A stretch of DNA of 64,000 bases, from contig OX438748.1 in assembly GCA_949316235.1 (NCBI GenBank), positions 3,785,001-3,849,000 of the forward strand. Direction: 5' to 3'. The stretch is from Oegoconia quadripuncta. Its lineage: Eukaryota; Arthropoda; Insecta; Lepidoptera; Autostichidae. The notes beneath the pieces were generated by a model. It made no database searches. It was not told where the DNA came from and saw nothing but the letters and a program-made list of their open reading frames with translations. Positions 1 to 12,189 of this stretch are shown here, piece by piece (position 1 is the first letter of the stretch; every line of letters starts with the position of its first letter). A program made the position numbers and the translations under genes.

Positions 1-559
1 GATCTCATCGGATTCTTCCAAGTGTCGGTGATAATGGTAACAGTCACTCACGGTAGTTGATCTATTCAGTGGTGGTTCAACTCCTTTGAAGGCTGGTAGC
101 AAAGTCAATATCATTTTCGATGTGCAGACCTAACATTACTGTTAACGTCGTCACCGCGTCATTTTCGTCGATACCAGCGCCACCAGATTTCCTTCCCACA
201 ACTAACCGCGTATTATGATAGTCATTTGACCGGTCGAATAATGAATTCCATCGCTAATTAATCGCTATCTACGACATATATATTTAATTGATAAATCATA
301 AAGTTGGCAGGGTCTAATGTAAGTAAGGTAAAGTAATGGGCCGGCTCGATCGGGGAAGTACCACCCTCTCGCAGAAGACCGACGTCTGAGTACTGGCATT
401 TTGCCATTGCGCTTCGTCCGGTGAGCGAGGACGCCGGAGGCCCACCTTCCAGTCTCTCTCCAGAATGGTAGCGGTATTTAAAGAGTTAGTACCCCAGGAG
501 GGTACCAGCACTGCTGGAGAATCCCTCATCGCTCAGGCTGCCCTACTTATTCTGGGGTG
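1..559. other. Host intergenic, nothing certain
   Basis: No gene or recognised element before the LINE tail. The GC-richer part from about 335 probably belongs to the same LINE family. Confidence 0.4.
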
Positions 560-662
560 GACACCTTCCTCAAAGGCCGGCAACGCTTCTGTACCCCTTT
601 CGGTGATTGCTTTCCATCAGGTGACCCGCATGCTCGTTTGCCGCCCTCTCATATAAAAAAAA
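560..662 (+). repeat. LINE 3' tail (CR1/Jockey-like)
   Basis: AAAGGCCGGCAACGCTTCTG ... CATCAGGTGACCCGCATGC and CCCTCTCATATAAAAAA. Matches the tails at 46447, 52268 and 58930 in the opposite strand. Confidence 0.65.
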
Positions 663-1211
663 GAAAGTGTTATAAAGTTCACGGTGGACAACTTTAATTT
701 AGTATAGTAGGTTTTATAACCAAATACCTATATGCGATACCTAGAGCGGGCTTCAAAATGGTTGGAAAATACTTTCAATCTAATACTATGGGTAGGTAGG
801 TACTCTATTCTTCTACAGAAAATCTGAGATTATAGGAAGTTACATCACAAAAATTACGTATTTTGACTCTGCTATAATTAGATAATTTGACTGCATATAA
901 AACATAAAGAATAGTTCTATAAAAATGTAGACTTATGCATTCAAAATGGCATTACTTTATAGGTGTGTAAACAAGAATTTATTTGTATTATGTACGTACT
1001 ATATATTATGTAATAACGTTTGGATTTACTATATTACTATTTGATGTATGTAGATGCATGTATATTATTTTTGAGACTGTACTGTGCAATATTCAACAAA
1101 AATAAGCTCACACTTTATGGGATTCGAATGTTTATGGCGTTCGGGTCTCAAAACCTGGTAATCAATATCACATTTTCTTCTCCCCTGCAATGCCTAAAGG
1201 TATAGGTATAT

Positions 1212-1246
<35 letters not shown>

Positions 1247-1805
1247 TTATAATATAGGTAACGCATTTTGTTTGGAAATGCTTAGTTATGTAAGTAGTTA
1301 ATAAGTGAAACTATAAATCCATAAGTAACAAACTATTGTACACAAAATTTGTTTGTTTCTTAGGTATACAAATAAATAAATAAAAAATAAGTGATAACAA
1401 TATATAGTTCACAGATGTCAGTAGATACAGGTCTTAAAGTTGTCGTTTAGAATCCCCTAGTATTTATCTCACGTATACTTTCCCCATTCAAAACGTAGCT
1501 GAACCACTGAAAAAACATTCGAAAAAACATTGTTTTTTATTACAGCCATAAATGAGAGGTCAAAATGCAGGGAAATACAATTTTATCGCAATGTAACGGT
1601 GGTCCCCTTAAGTAGGTAAAGCGCAAAATCACTGCCGAAATGATTTTCTGGGGCCGTAATGAGGGAAAGATTTCTCAAAAATATTACGTGATACTCGAGT
1701 GTAATTTATCGAATCCATTTCCCCCTAAAACCAACGCTTGGGTGTGGAAATGCCGAAACTTTTTGACGTTTTTTTTTTCTCGTTTTATCGGTTTTGTAGT
1801 CTGCT
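663..1805. other. Host intergenic, nothing recognised
   Basis: A/T-rich, only a TTTA microsatellite and short accidental frames. Confidence 0.5.
1209..1249. repeat. TTTA microsatellite
   Basis: About ten TTTA units. Confidence 0.9.
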
Positions 1806-2068
1806 GCTCAACCGCCTCCGTTGCTTAATGTAAACAACATTGGGCTTACGATTCGGAGGTCGCGGGTTCGATCCCTCGGTTAGGTTGGTGGTAGAGCATT
1901 TTAAATGTCCTCCTGGCTAGCTACCACCATCTAAATCTGCCAGTTAATAGCATTGTTGTGTTATGTGTTGGGGTATCCGGGTCAGTACGCTTCCACCTTC
2001 GACCTCATCTTCACTTAACATCAGGTCTGATTGAAGTCAAGTACGAACCCGTTGTGCATAAAAAAAAA
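1806..2068 (+). repeat. tRNA-headed SINE family A
   Basis: Head ACCGCCTCCGTTGCTTAATG, T-arm-like box TCGCGGGTTCGATCC, body, and tail GTTGTGCATAAAAAAAA. Confidence 0.8.
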
Positions 2069-2714
2069 TGCTCGATTAATAGCTGATGTTGCCGATCGAT
2101 TATTACTTTTGAAAATTAGTTTATGAGATAAGTACATGAGTAAATAAAATAATATATGAAATGGAAATGCACTTTTTTGGACATTTTTGTACTTATTTTT
2201 ACAAAGTCAAAGTCTTCATTTTGTAGGTACACAGAATACACTTAAAATAATCAATTTTACATTTTTTTAAGCTACTGCTTGTTCAAAATGCTATTTTCCC
2301 CTGAGAATAACAAGAAGAAACTCGAGGGGTTGCTCTTTAAAAAATGGTTTTTATCGTTCATAATTGTGAAATAGCCTGGCATGCGAACGAGCTGATTATA
2401 TTCATATTTATTTATTCGTGAATATAGGTATATACAATGATCGAATATTCATTCATTCATGTCCAGGATGTTTATCATGTAAATAGTCTGATACTCTTTA
2501 AATTTATTGAAAGGAAGATTTTTCTAAATAACGCTTTGAATAAATTACTGACTTTGCGGAGGCGACTTATGTGACCTGCAAGTTTATCTTTATTTCTTGT
2601 ATCGACATCATTTTTATCACTATTTCTCTTAAATGATTTCACCGTTTTTCTTGAATCATTTTCTCAGTTTAATGGAATATACTCAAGTAACACTATATAT
2701 CATTTAACGCCTTG

Positions 2715-2990
2715 TATTTAAGGTAAGTAAATAAATAATAAATAAATAAATATCCTTGGACGTACACACAATGCCATCTAGTTCCACGTTAAGCAACTAT
2801 ATGCTTGTGTTGTGGATACCAGATGGTTGATATCCTACATAAATACATTTTTTTTTGTAAATAAATACTTATCATAAATGAAAAACATCCATAACTCGGG
2901 TACACGTGTCCGTATTCATCACACAAACATATGCCCCTAGCGGGATTCGAATCCGCCACCTTTTGGTATAGTCGCTTAATACGTATCGCT
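2715..2990 (-). repeat. tRNA-headed SINE family B, reverse
   Basis: Contains the reverse T-arm-like box CCCCTAGCGGGATTCGAATC, the body CATCTAGTTCCACGTTAAGC and an AAATAAATA tail on the left. Confidence 0.75.
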
Positions 2991-3297
2991 TATTATTAGT
3001 ACATTAGACTGCACAAGAATTTAAAAATATATTCGTTACATTCAAAGCCAAGAGTGGGTATGCTCATTTAGAGCCTATTGTAACATGGATTATGAGGTCG
3101 ATGTTCCACTGCAAACTGATCTGATGTTGGAACAATGGTGGGAACTTACCAACCGTCCAACCCTGCCTAATGAGTGGTATAAATTAGTTTAGGACAAGTC
3201 TCGGGGGCTGGTGATGCCGTATAAACATATACAGTGAGTGTAGTAATACTACCACCAGACATTTTATAATTTGAAAATGTAAAAAACTGAAACACTA

Positions 3298-3603
3298 AGG
3301 CCCGTATTAATTAACCAATCTCGATACAAGTCTTTAGGTTGTATCACCCGAGATGCGTCTTAAGAAGTTGACGCTATCTCCAGCTCCGTACTAATTTATA
3401 AACCAATCTTGAGGTTTACTCAGCTGAGATCACTTCTGAAGTATATGCCTCAACGGCCTCAACCCCCTCAACCTCTCAAGTGAGTACTGCTTGAGTGTGC
3501 ACGTGCTTGTCAGGTCTCAAGTTAGGTTTATTAATCAACACGTTTACTTGAGACCAGTCACAAGACTGTTCTCAATCTTGAAAATGGTTTATTAATAGGG
3601 TCC
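3298..3603. mobile_element. Possible MITE with imperfect terminal inverted repeats
   Basis: The left end GGCCCGTATTAATTAACCA matches the reverse complement of the right end GGACCCTATTAATAAACCA with a few differences. The middle contains another related ACTAATTTATAAACCAATCT block. No transposase, and target duplication is unclear. Confidence 0.45.
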
Positions 3604-4002
3604 TAGGATATCATGAAAATACAGCAAAGAACGGTGTTAAAGCTAATCTTCGAAATGTGTTAACCGATTTACTTTAAACATGGTTAATAACCTTTCCCCT
3701 CGCTTTTCAAATTTATTTATTTTGCCAGAATATAGGTACACAAGGGTGTTTTAATATTTAAAAAAAGACCCATTACATTCTGCATTTTGAGCATGCAAAA
3801 TTTGACGAATATTTAATTATATCTAATTATAATTACCTATTATTAATTAATTATACAATTTTAAATAACCCAACTTGTAAGGAATGTTCAAAAATTGTCA
3901 ACACTAATGTTGAAGTTCTTCAATATAAAAAAAACCGCCCTCAAATAGGACCACGCATTACTGAGACACATCCGGACAAAGACTAGATACATACATATAC
4001 AT

Positions 4003-4035
4003 ACACACACACACACACACACACATACACACACA
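4003..4035. repeat. CA microsatellite
   Basis: Nearly pure AC run with one interruption. Confidence 0.9.
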
Positions 4036-4144
4036 AAGCCATCAAATGCAACACCCATTGTTTAAACAGCATAGTAGATGTAGTATTGTAAATAAAAATT
4101 CCCTGTTTCCAAATTATATAATATAGTATTTTATAATATCGTGC

Positions 4145-4332
4145 ATATATTTAAATATATAGAAATGCACACGAGATGGTGGGGAATACATCGCCGTTAA
4201 AACGTGGAAGTCTATAGATGTTTATTTTGATGCGAAGTCTCTTAGTCGCCTTTTACGACACCTACGGGAAGAAAGGCATTTGTTCTGTTCTTTTTACGTG
4301 CCAAAACTACAACATGTATATTTGTTCGTTAT
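4145..4332 (+). repeat. Dispersed repeat, LINE 3' region, copy a
   Basis: TTTAAATATATAGAAATGCAC ... GTCGCCTTTTACGACACCTA. About 90% like 56663-56852. Confidence 0.6.
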
Positions 4333-4729
4333 ATATTCGGAAATAAAAGTCCATATTCAACACTTAAACCTAATAAAGATTATAATTGGTTCCTATTTTC
4401 CGACCTACCTAAGTGACAATTTTATAGATTGACGCGTCTGTATCCGTGCGTATACTGTGCCGATACGACCTTGGAGAAAAGTCCCACGAAGTCCCATTAG
4501 GGTTTCGTCATCTCAGGAAATTAACTCTGAAATATAATAGGCTAAGACTCATATTATCCTGGGGGTCCGCGAAACTTGAGATCCAGTGGAAAATTGAGTT
4601 AACCGTCGATTAGGGAAGGGTACTGGATGGTACCGGATAACCGTGAGGTCAGATTACCGACATACCGACATAAAGACGGAAAGATATAGTTTGTATCTCG
4701 CAGTCGACATCAAAATTTACTTACTATTT

Positions 4730-5000
4730 AATAAATAAATAAATAAAATATCCTTAGACATACACACAGCGCCATCTAGTTCCACAGTAAGCAACTATAG
4801 GCTTGTGTTGTGGATACCAGATGGTTGATATACTATAAATACTTTTTTTTTTTGGAAATAAATACTTATTATTAATGAAAACATCCATAACTCAGGTACA
4901 AATGTCCGTATTCATCACACAAACATATGCCTCTAGAGGGATTCGAACCCGCAACCTTTTAGTATAGTGGCCAGAGTTGCTAACCACCACACCAAACAGG
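4730..5000 (-). repeat. SINE family B, reverse
   Basis: Same order of blocks as at 2715-2990. A short CGTCGT-rich stretch follows on the right. Confidence 0.75.
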
Positions 5001-5503
5001 TCGTCTTCGTCGTCGTCGACACACAAACGTCGTCGTCAACAAACCACACCAAACAACAGGTTTTAACCATAGATTATTTGCATTCATAGGCCCCCTACAT
5101 TATAATTGACTAAATAAAGTATTGTACAATCGGCAAAACAATTAGGATAGCAGGACAAAATACTTTGTGGTACCAGGCTTAACTTTGATGATATTGTTTG
5201 GAGGGTCTTGGTTGGATTTTGTTATATTTTCCTATACAGCTTGATCGGTGTATATCATTTGATAGATAAATTTCAGTTACACTTAAATAACATATAAGAG
5301 TATAACGTCATTCAGATCAGATTGTTTCATTTCTGTATGTAAGAGCCAGCAGGCCTGAAGAACCAGCTAAAACGCTGCTACTTTTGCTTGCTTGAAAGTT
5401 GTCATGACAGTATTTCGAAAAATTGACATGCGCGGTCTTCCAGCGCCGCTCGAGGCCAAAAAGGACAACATCAAGGCTGCAATCCAGCCGCCAGACCGCC
5501 TAA

Positions 5504-5862
5504 AGGTCTTAGCATACGTGACGTGTTTATTCTTGTGCCGGACGGAACGGGACGATTTTTTGACATCGTTGCATTTGAAAACATAGCAATAAAATACACG
5601 TGGCGAGAAACACGGGCGGAACGGGACGGCAATAGAAAAAACATCGTTATGGCATCTTCTTCATCTAATGCTACGGCAACCATTGCTAGTTCTTCAAAAG
5701 TAAAATCGAACATTTTGTGCTGAAATATGGTTGCAGCACTAGCACGACTATCGTTGAACACCGTCACTGTACGTATGTTTTAAAACCACTTTCACGTTAG
5801 GAACTATACCCGTCCCGTCTCCGTTCCGTCCGAGAAATTACCCGTCACGTATGCTAAGACCT
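5504..5862. mobile_element. MITE with terminal inverted repeats (Harbinger-like)
   Basis: Perfect 20-bp inverted ends starting AGGTCTTAGCATACGTGACG on each side, with weaker inverted homology extending to about 40 bp. Flanked by TAA on both sides, the 3-bp TWA duplication typical of PIF/Harbinger elements. Inside are repeated GGAACGGGAC-type boxes near each end in inverted orientation. The short frames inside are not genes. Confidence 0.7.
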
Positions 5863-5895
5863 TAACTCTTTGGGAATTGCAATCGTTTATGACGT

Positions 5896-5954
5896 CAATG
5901 CACTCTTCGTCCTTGTCATGTCGTAACACAAAGACAAGGACGGACAGTGCATTG
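5896..5954. repeat. Hairpin-forming inverted repeat
   Basis: Arms of 22 bp (5896-5917 and 5933-5954), both including CAATGCACT/AGTGCATTG and GTCCTTGTC/GACAAGGAC. A loop of 15 bases separates them. It may be the core of another small DNA element next to the MITE. Confidence 0.6.
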
Positions 5955-5959
5955 CTATC

Positions 5960-7600
5960 GCTATAGCTATAGCTATATCACAAAATTAGTAAAGCGTTAA
6001 AGATAAGGCAGATATCGAACACATTATGTCATGCACGAAATGGCAAAGACTGCTATTTCCATTATACGAATGCAGGTGCAGCTCCCACGAATATATACGA
6101 ATAGCAATACCTAACTGCAATGAGTTTTTTATAATATTTTTTTAATTCTACAAAAATAGGTAGTCACTTAAACATTAAGTAAGCTCTAAAAATTCAATTA
6201 ACAAACAACCGTAACAAAAGGGATTTGGGAAAAATTGGAAACACGAAAATTAGTTCGAGCAAAAAAGTCAAATGAAAAGATTTCACGAAAACGAAACTCA
6301 AACAGAGGTCCGATTGTTTTTTACTCGTGAAAGGGTTTTGGTGTGTAGTATAAGTGATAGCGGGAAGCGGATCTTTAGCTCGAGGCATCTGTAGTTGCCG
6401 ACTCAGACAAAACTAAAGGAATGTGGTCTTATTACTGCATCTAGTTTATTATGTCGTCATCACATGAACATATTAAACAAGCAATAGACTTATTGAAGAA
6501 TAAATCTATTGCTGGACATCAATTTGCATTGCTTTCGACGTGAAAATTTTCCTTAATGGCCACACTAAACGTGGCTGCAACGTTCGGCGCGTTCAGTTCT
6601 TAGATGGCCAATAGTGACAATTTTATCTCAATATCTCCATGCTTTGGAACTTAAAAATATTTACATAATGAACACTAATATAGTGTCCTACACTAATCCC
6701 CCTACCCGCACTAAATTACGTAACAAGTCAGGGATGCTTTCTTGTTTTCTCCAACAGGTATCATGATCCTATTTACTTGAGAAAACATAAGGTTCACTTC
6801 GAAAAGTTAAACTTCTCTTATTGGCACAAATAAGTACAGTCGCTCGAAGCGTCATCTAAGGTATCATTATGAAGTGTCACTGGTCATGGCACTTTAACAA
6901 AGACTTACTTTAGGTGTTACAGCCCTCTGCATGGCAGTAGAAGGCCGGCTATCCATATGATTTTGAAATCGCTCGCAGCATCTCTCCCCGAAGCCATCAG
7001 CAACTTCATGGGTGTGCTGGTGGAGCTTGATTGGCCAGAGTGAGGCCACAATTAGACTAACACCTATGAATTTTCCGCAATTTTAAAAATAATATTTCTA
7101 GTCGGAGTATCACAAAAGACCGCTACACACTCGCTCCTTGGACCATGGCCTCGCGGAGAAACGAGATGTATATTTTTCGCCAGGCCCGGGAGCTTAGTCG
7201 AATCATTTGCCCGTCCCGGGAGAGAACAAGTGGAAATTAACTTTATTTTTTGTACTTCTTAAATCTGATATCAATATCACTTTGAATTTAGAAGCTCCGA
7301 GTAATTCTTGAGACTTAACGGGCAGAGTACAACTCGCAGTTGTGATCGCGGATAAGTTCTTTGTTTAACCGTGAGTACGATAACATGGGATCATGGGATG
7401 GGAAAATTCAAATATTGAAATCACTAAGTAAATGTCAAATGACCAAAATCCCAAATATTTAACCTCGATGCTAAGCACAGAGTACTTTTGTATATACGGA
7501 TGCTAAGGCACCTCTTTCCCATGCAATATTACTATCAGCATATTTACAATTACATGAATTGCCTGAATTATAACAAAATTTGGACACTATGTGACTTACG
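5960..7600. other. Host intergenic, nothing recognised
   Basis: Mixed composition with no convincing frame, splice structure or repeat that I can name. A somewhat GC-richer part at 6930-7230 may be a decayed LINE. Confidence 0.45.
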
Positions 7601-7617
7601 CATCGTGACTATTCTAT

Positions 7618-7712
7618 TTTTAACCGACTTCAAAGAGGATGACGTTATCAATTTGGTTCCGAATGGAACCAATTATTTTTTTATGTTTTTTACCTTAGAA
7701 CTCAGTCATTTA
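7618..7712 (+). repeat. Dispersed lepidopteran repeat end
   Basis: TTAACCGACTTCAAAGAGGA followed by TATGTTTTTTACC, a common short interspersed block in moth and butterfly genomes. Confidence 0.45.
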
Positions 7713-8295
7713 TAAACCGATTCGGAAAATTTTCTTTATTTATTTAATAGGACATACTTCCAGGGTGGTTCTATATTCATCATAATCCTGTTTTGATGAT
7801 GGGATCTATGAGGAATTGAGGGAAATCCTCACATAGTATTTACACTAACGAGTCAAGTAACTAAGTAAATTATTTGTAAAAACACATTGGTAAATGGCCT
7901 GCCTGGGGATCGAACCCGGACCTGCTAAATTGGGACACCGCGTCTTAACCGCTGAGCCACGGACGCTCGCAACTCCATCAAACACATAACACCCGTTGTT
8001 TATCGTCGGGGGTTAATAAATGATTAAGAGAAATCGTGTGACATGCGTCACAGATGACACATGAATTTGTATCATTTCACGCTACGTGCACATCAAACCA
8101 ATATTCATGTCAATCATGTGACACTAGGTAGGTGTACGGTACTATAATATGCGTAGTGAGGAATTTAGATAATGGCTTTCCAGTAAATTCCCTCTGATTC
8201 CCGATTTACAATCAATTTAAGATTAATATTTAGGCTGTAGTACATACTTTATCAAATTGATAGGAAATTTAGAAAGCCCCCGTGAAAACACATGT

Positions 8296-8319
8296 TTATA
8301 TATATATATATATATATAT
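8296..8319. repeat. TA microsatellite
   Basis: About twelve TA units. Confidence 0.85.
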
Positions 8320-8486
8320 CATCTTCGAAATGGCTTAACAGCTTTTCATCAAGCATTATCTAATAACCTTTCCTTCGTAGTCTTTAATATAAAAACAAAC
8401 GGACCTCAAGTCGAACCACGCATTACTGCGATTCATCCTGATATAGGCTGGATACGTACATATATGAACAACGCCACCCAACATAT

Positions 8487-8703
8487 AACAAAACTAGCAT
8501 TCTGCCCGCGACTTCGTCCGCGTGGAAGATTTCACCAAAGTCGGTTCAGCAAAAAAATTAACCTACATATTAATCCAGGTCCTAATCTATCTCCCAACCA
8601 AATTTGGTCGAAATCCGTCCAGCAGTCCAGGCGTGGAGAGGTAACAAACATACATACATACACACACACAAACTTTCACATTTATAACATTAGTTGGGAT
8701 TAA
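8487..8703 (+). repeat. RTE-type LINE 3' end
   Basis: Contains CTGCCCGCGACTTCGTCCGC and GTCGAAATCCGTCCAGCAGT, then a CATACATACACACACAC microsatellite tail and ATTAGTTGGGAT, a familiar lepidopteran LINE terminus. The 148-codon frame across this area is accidental. Confidence 0.6.
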
Positions 8704-9297
8704 TAAATGACCAATCATGAAAGTAACTGTAACTGGACATGTCAGGCTTTAGGCCTGAAAATGAACATAAAAAAAAAAATATTCCTAAAAAATCATAACT
8801 AAGTAATTATATATTGATTGGTTTGCAGTAAAATATTTTACTGCACTCCACCGCATTGAAACCGATTGAATCGCTCGTGAAAAATATATGGTTTCACGCG
8901 AACAAGAATTTTATTGGTTTGCCATAAAACGTATGGAGACTTAACATTAAGTATTACAAAGTGACAGACCAATGAATATCTGCCCCGTAGCATGACATCG
9001 TTTGTCGCGCGCGATGCGACGTGAGAGTGGGATAGTTGTATATTTGGTCCAAGCGAATGAGTAGTACAATAAATGTTATCTCACGCGACATAAACTGGCA
9101 CATACTGGCACATACTGGTGCAGTGCGTTAAAGGTTAGTAAAACATAAATCGAGGAATAACTTTAAAAGAATTTATGAGAATTAGAGAATGTTCAGAGTG
9201 GCTCGATAGATGGCGCTGACAGTTATATATTTTACTCTTCATTCTACACCGTCCATGGTGTAATTAAAAAAAAAATAGCGATTCGAATAACACTATC

Positions 9298-9510
9298 CTA
9301 CCGCCTGGCTAGCTACCACCATCTAATCTAAATCTGCCGCCAAACAGCAATGTTAATAGCATTGTTGTGTTCCGGTTGTCAGAGATAAGATAGCCAGTTC
9401 CCCAAATATTTGGGTTTCCGGGTCAGCATGCTTCCACCTTCGGCCTCATCTTCACTTAACATCAGGTGTGATTGAGGTCAAGTGCTAACCCGTTGTGCAT
9501 AAAAAAAAAC
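9298..9510 (+). repeat. SINE family A, 5'-truncated
   Basis: Starts at the CCGCCTGGCTAGCTACCACC body block and ends GTTGTGCATAAAAAAAA. The tRNA-like head is missing. Confidence 0.75.
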
Positions 9511-9514
9511 ACTT

Positions 9515-10955
9515 ATGCTTTCTTTGGCGGCAGTAACAGTAGTCAAATAAATGACTAACGTACTCAAAATAGTCACTTGCAGTCAACCATTAACCAACGA
9601 GCGTGTATGAAGCATTTGATGAGAGTGGAAAATGCAACATTAGTACCTATATCAAGATTTGTAACCGACAACTTACGAATATTGCAAATTTTTTGAATTT
9701 TCAAAAAATTTGAAAATATAAATCTACATTAATCTTCTTCTTCTTCACTGTGATGTCGCTTGGGCAGAAACAAAATAAGTAAATAGATAATTAATTACTT
9801 AAATAAATAAACAAGTGAATAAACAAAGATCACCGTATATATTTCCTTCTTTCTTGTTTGTAAATGTGTGTTTACAAATATGTACAACTTTAATAAATTC
9901 TAAATTGCTGTCATCTACACTATGCTGTCATCAACTATTTCTACATATTATATTCCTTATATTTAAACTGTAGCTTCTTCGACCACATCTGATACTACTT
10001 CATGTATATGACAGGCAGATTGCGTTGTTTATTTTAGTTTAGTTATTCCCTTAGTTTTGTACTTAGTACTGAGTTGTTAGTAATTTGTGGATAATGCTGC
10101 TGGTTTTGCAATCATCTATACTCGTTTCTTACTAATCTCGTAAGTTATACATATTGTAAAACTGTTTATTGTCCCTAATAAATAAAAAAAAAATAACAAA
10201 TTTAATTTGGTTCAGTAAAATATATTTCTCAGCAACTTAACTCACAATCTCTAATTCGATAATGGACGCACATAAGGCGGCATAGTCCAGTGCAGATTAG
10301 TGGTGTGCATTGACCTGGCTTAGATAACTCGCCTTAAGAGCATTGGTAGCCCGTTGGAATGTGCGGATTGCCACAAAAGTAGTGAAATAGTTTTTATGAA
10401 GACTAAATTAACTTGCGATAGTCAATGTGAATATAAATCATCACACTACCGCATGCGATCCGCGCAAGTCCATCGTTAGAAATTTTCAAGAAAAGAGTAA
10501 AAGAGCATTATTTGTCTTTATGATTTCTCCTCAGTATTATAGTAATTATTTAATTATTTATCATAATATGAGTATTGATAAGTAGATTTAGTTATGTGGT
10601 ATATTTATTTATATATATTATTATTTTTTTATTAAATAATTTTCAATTGTTTTGTACACTATTATCTGCCCAATCTAATAAACACTATGTATCTCTAAGG
10701 TTTGCTGGTAGAAAACTCTATCGGAGTTAAGCTCGCCTTTGTACATTTTATATATACAATGCATATTTCTGTAACAATTTTGTGTACAATAAAGATATTA
10801 AGATATTAAGATCATCATCATATCAACTATACAACGTCCACTGATAATCATACTCTCACCCACAGTTTCCAGTGCGGCCAGTTACATACGGCCTATATCC
10901 AGGCGATTTCGCCGGACCGTCATTATAACCCAGGGAAAATACGGTAAAAAATTAG
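9515..10955. other. Host intergenic, A/T-rich
   Basis: No gene seen. 10805-10930 contains a CATCATCATATCA...CGTCCACTG block of a dispersed lepidopteran repeat. Confidence 0.45.
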
Positions 10956-10959
10956 CTTA

Positions 10960-11295
10960 GCTAGACCTAATTCAGAACCGGAGACTGCGACTTCGGAGGT
11001 GGCGGGCGCGGCCGCTGCGGGTGCCGAAATAAAAAAATCACGTAAATACCAGGATTTACAGGAAGGTTACGTGTTCGTACCGATTGGGGTCGAGACGATG
11101 GGACCTTGGGGCCCTCAGACAAAACGCCTGGTCCAAGACCTGTCGGCGCGTCTCATCGAGGTTTCTGGTGACCACAGAGCGGGCGGCTTCCTGGCTCAGA
11201 GAATAAGTCTCGCTATTCAGCGCGGGAACGCCGCTTGCCTGTTGGGCACAATGCCGCCTCGAGGAGATGCGCTAGATGGAATTTTTTACCTGTGA
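10960..11295 (+). pseudogene. C-terminal fragment of a retroelement-like protein
   Basis: About 110 codons open to a TGA at 11293-11295, with YVFVPIGVETMGPWGPQ then LAQRISLAIQRGNAACLLGT. I have seen this ending at the C terminus of non-LTR retroelement polyproteins in invertebrates. No start codon fits and a stop lies just upstream, so it is a 5'-truncated copy or an isolated exon. It is clearly more GC-rich than its surroundings. Confidence 0.5.
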
Positions 11296-11374
11296 TTGAA
11301 TTGTTATTATTATTTATTTGAGAAATTTATTGACATTTAATTTATAAGGATGAAAGTAATATAAACAATTTAAA

Positions 11375-11458
11375 AAAATACATAAATAAATAAATATTTC
11401 GGACGCTTACACCAATCATCTAGTCCCAAACTAAGCAAAGCTTGTACTATTCAGAACC
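11375..11458 (-). repeat. SINE-like repeat interrupted by Polinton copy 1
   Basis: AAATAAATAAATATTTCGGACGC followed by CATCTAGTCCCAAACTAAGC and AAGCTTGTACTAT, a dispersed lepidopteran repeat. It stops at the Polinton boundary. The sequence right of copy 2 (TACTTATATAATT) would be a plausible continuation. Confidence 0.5.
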
Positions 11459-11464
11459 TACTTA
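11459..11464 (+). repeat. Target site duplication TACTTA, left side
   Basis: Six bases TACTTA immediately precede the AGTAGG terminus of copy 1. The same six follow the right terminus of copy 2. Six-base duplications are the Polinton norm. The pairing of copy 1 left with copy 2 right says these two ends belong to one insertion. Confidence 0.85.
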
Positions 11465-11728
11465 AGTAGGATATTATTGGGCATTCTAGACCACCATCCG
11501 TTCAGTCGGCTACGCACCTGCTTCGCCTCCTTCACTTCTGGTGTCCTAGAATGCCCAATAATATCGTTCGATCTATTGTGCATTCTATCCCACCATTAGT
11601 TTACGAGGTGAATGATCGTTCGCTCTCACTCTGTGCAATTCTAATTTAAAGAATTGTTGTTATATCAACGCTCCATCACAATTCCTATATAAATCACCTG
11701 TAGTTGTAAATGATCTGTCGTGGAAACA
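11465..11728 (+). repeat. Left terminal inverted repeat, copy 1
   Basis: Identical to the left terminal repeat of copy 2. Self-complementary arms lie at about 11470-11496 and 11537-11565. Confidence 0.85.
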
Positions 11729-11789
11729 TTGAACAGTTTGTTGGTCCTGAAAGGACCTTTTTATAATGTATGAACCTTAAAATAACCTT

Positions 11790-12062
11790 TTAATATTCAT
11801 GAAGCTTATTAGTTGCAGCCATACGAGTGCGAATATCTAAATCTTCCAAGTATTTAATACATGCCGTATCAGGACACAATTTAAACAAACACCAGAAACA
11901 TGATCGGAACCCGTACATTGTATAGTAACCGTGTTTGGTGATTAAGGCCTCTTGTATTTCACATATTTCACATATTTTCTCAACTTCTACATAAGTTTCT
12001 ATAGACCGCTTTATGACGTCCATTTCGAATGAAATCTCTCCCAAATCTAAACCACATCGCAA
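11790..12062 (-). CDS. Cysteine-rich subterminal protein, 90 aa, copy 1
   Basis: Identical to the protein at 28402-28674. Function is unknown; it is probably a small zinc-binding protein of the element. Confidence 0.55.
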   Translation of the reverse strand: MRCGLDLGEISFEMDVIKRSIETYVEVEKICEICEIQEALITKHGYYTMYGFRSCFWCLFKLCPDTACIKYLEDLDIRTRMAATNKLHEY

Positions 12063-12189
12063 ATATTTAATTACTTAAATAAATAAATGAACAAATCCGG
12101 TGCTATACACACTAGATAATGGATAAAAATATATTAATGTAAATATGTAAACATCGTTAGACACTTAATGTTTGTATTTATCTGACAAA

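Noticed and set aside
3961..4040. CRISPR-like repeat array
   Set aside because: It is a CA microsatellite. No spaced direct repeats with unique spacers were seen anywhere in the window.
5471..5767. 98-codon minus frame and 66-codon plus frame
   Set aside because: Lie within or across a TIR-bearing MITE on both strands.
8257..8703. 148-codon frame
   Set aside because: Passes through a TA microsatellite and an RTE LINE tail; composition is not protein-like.
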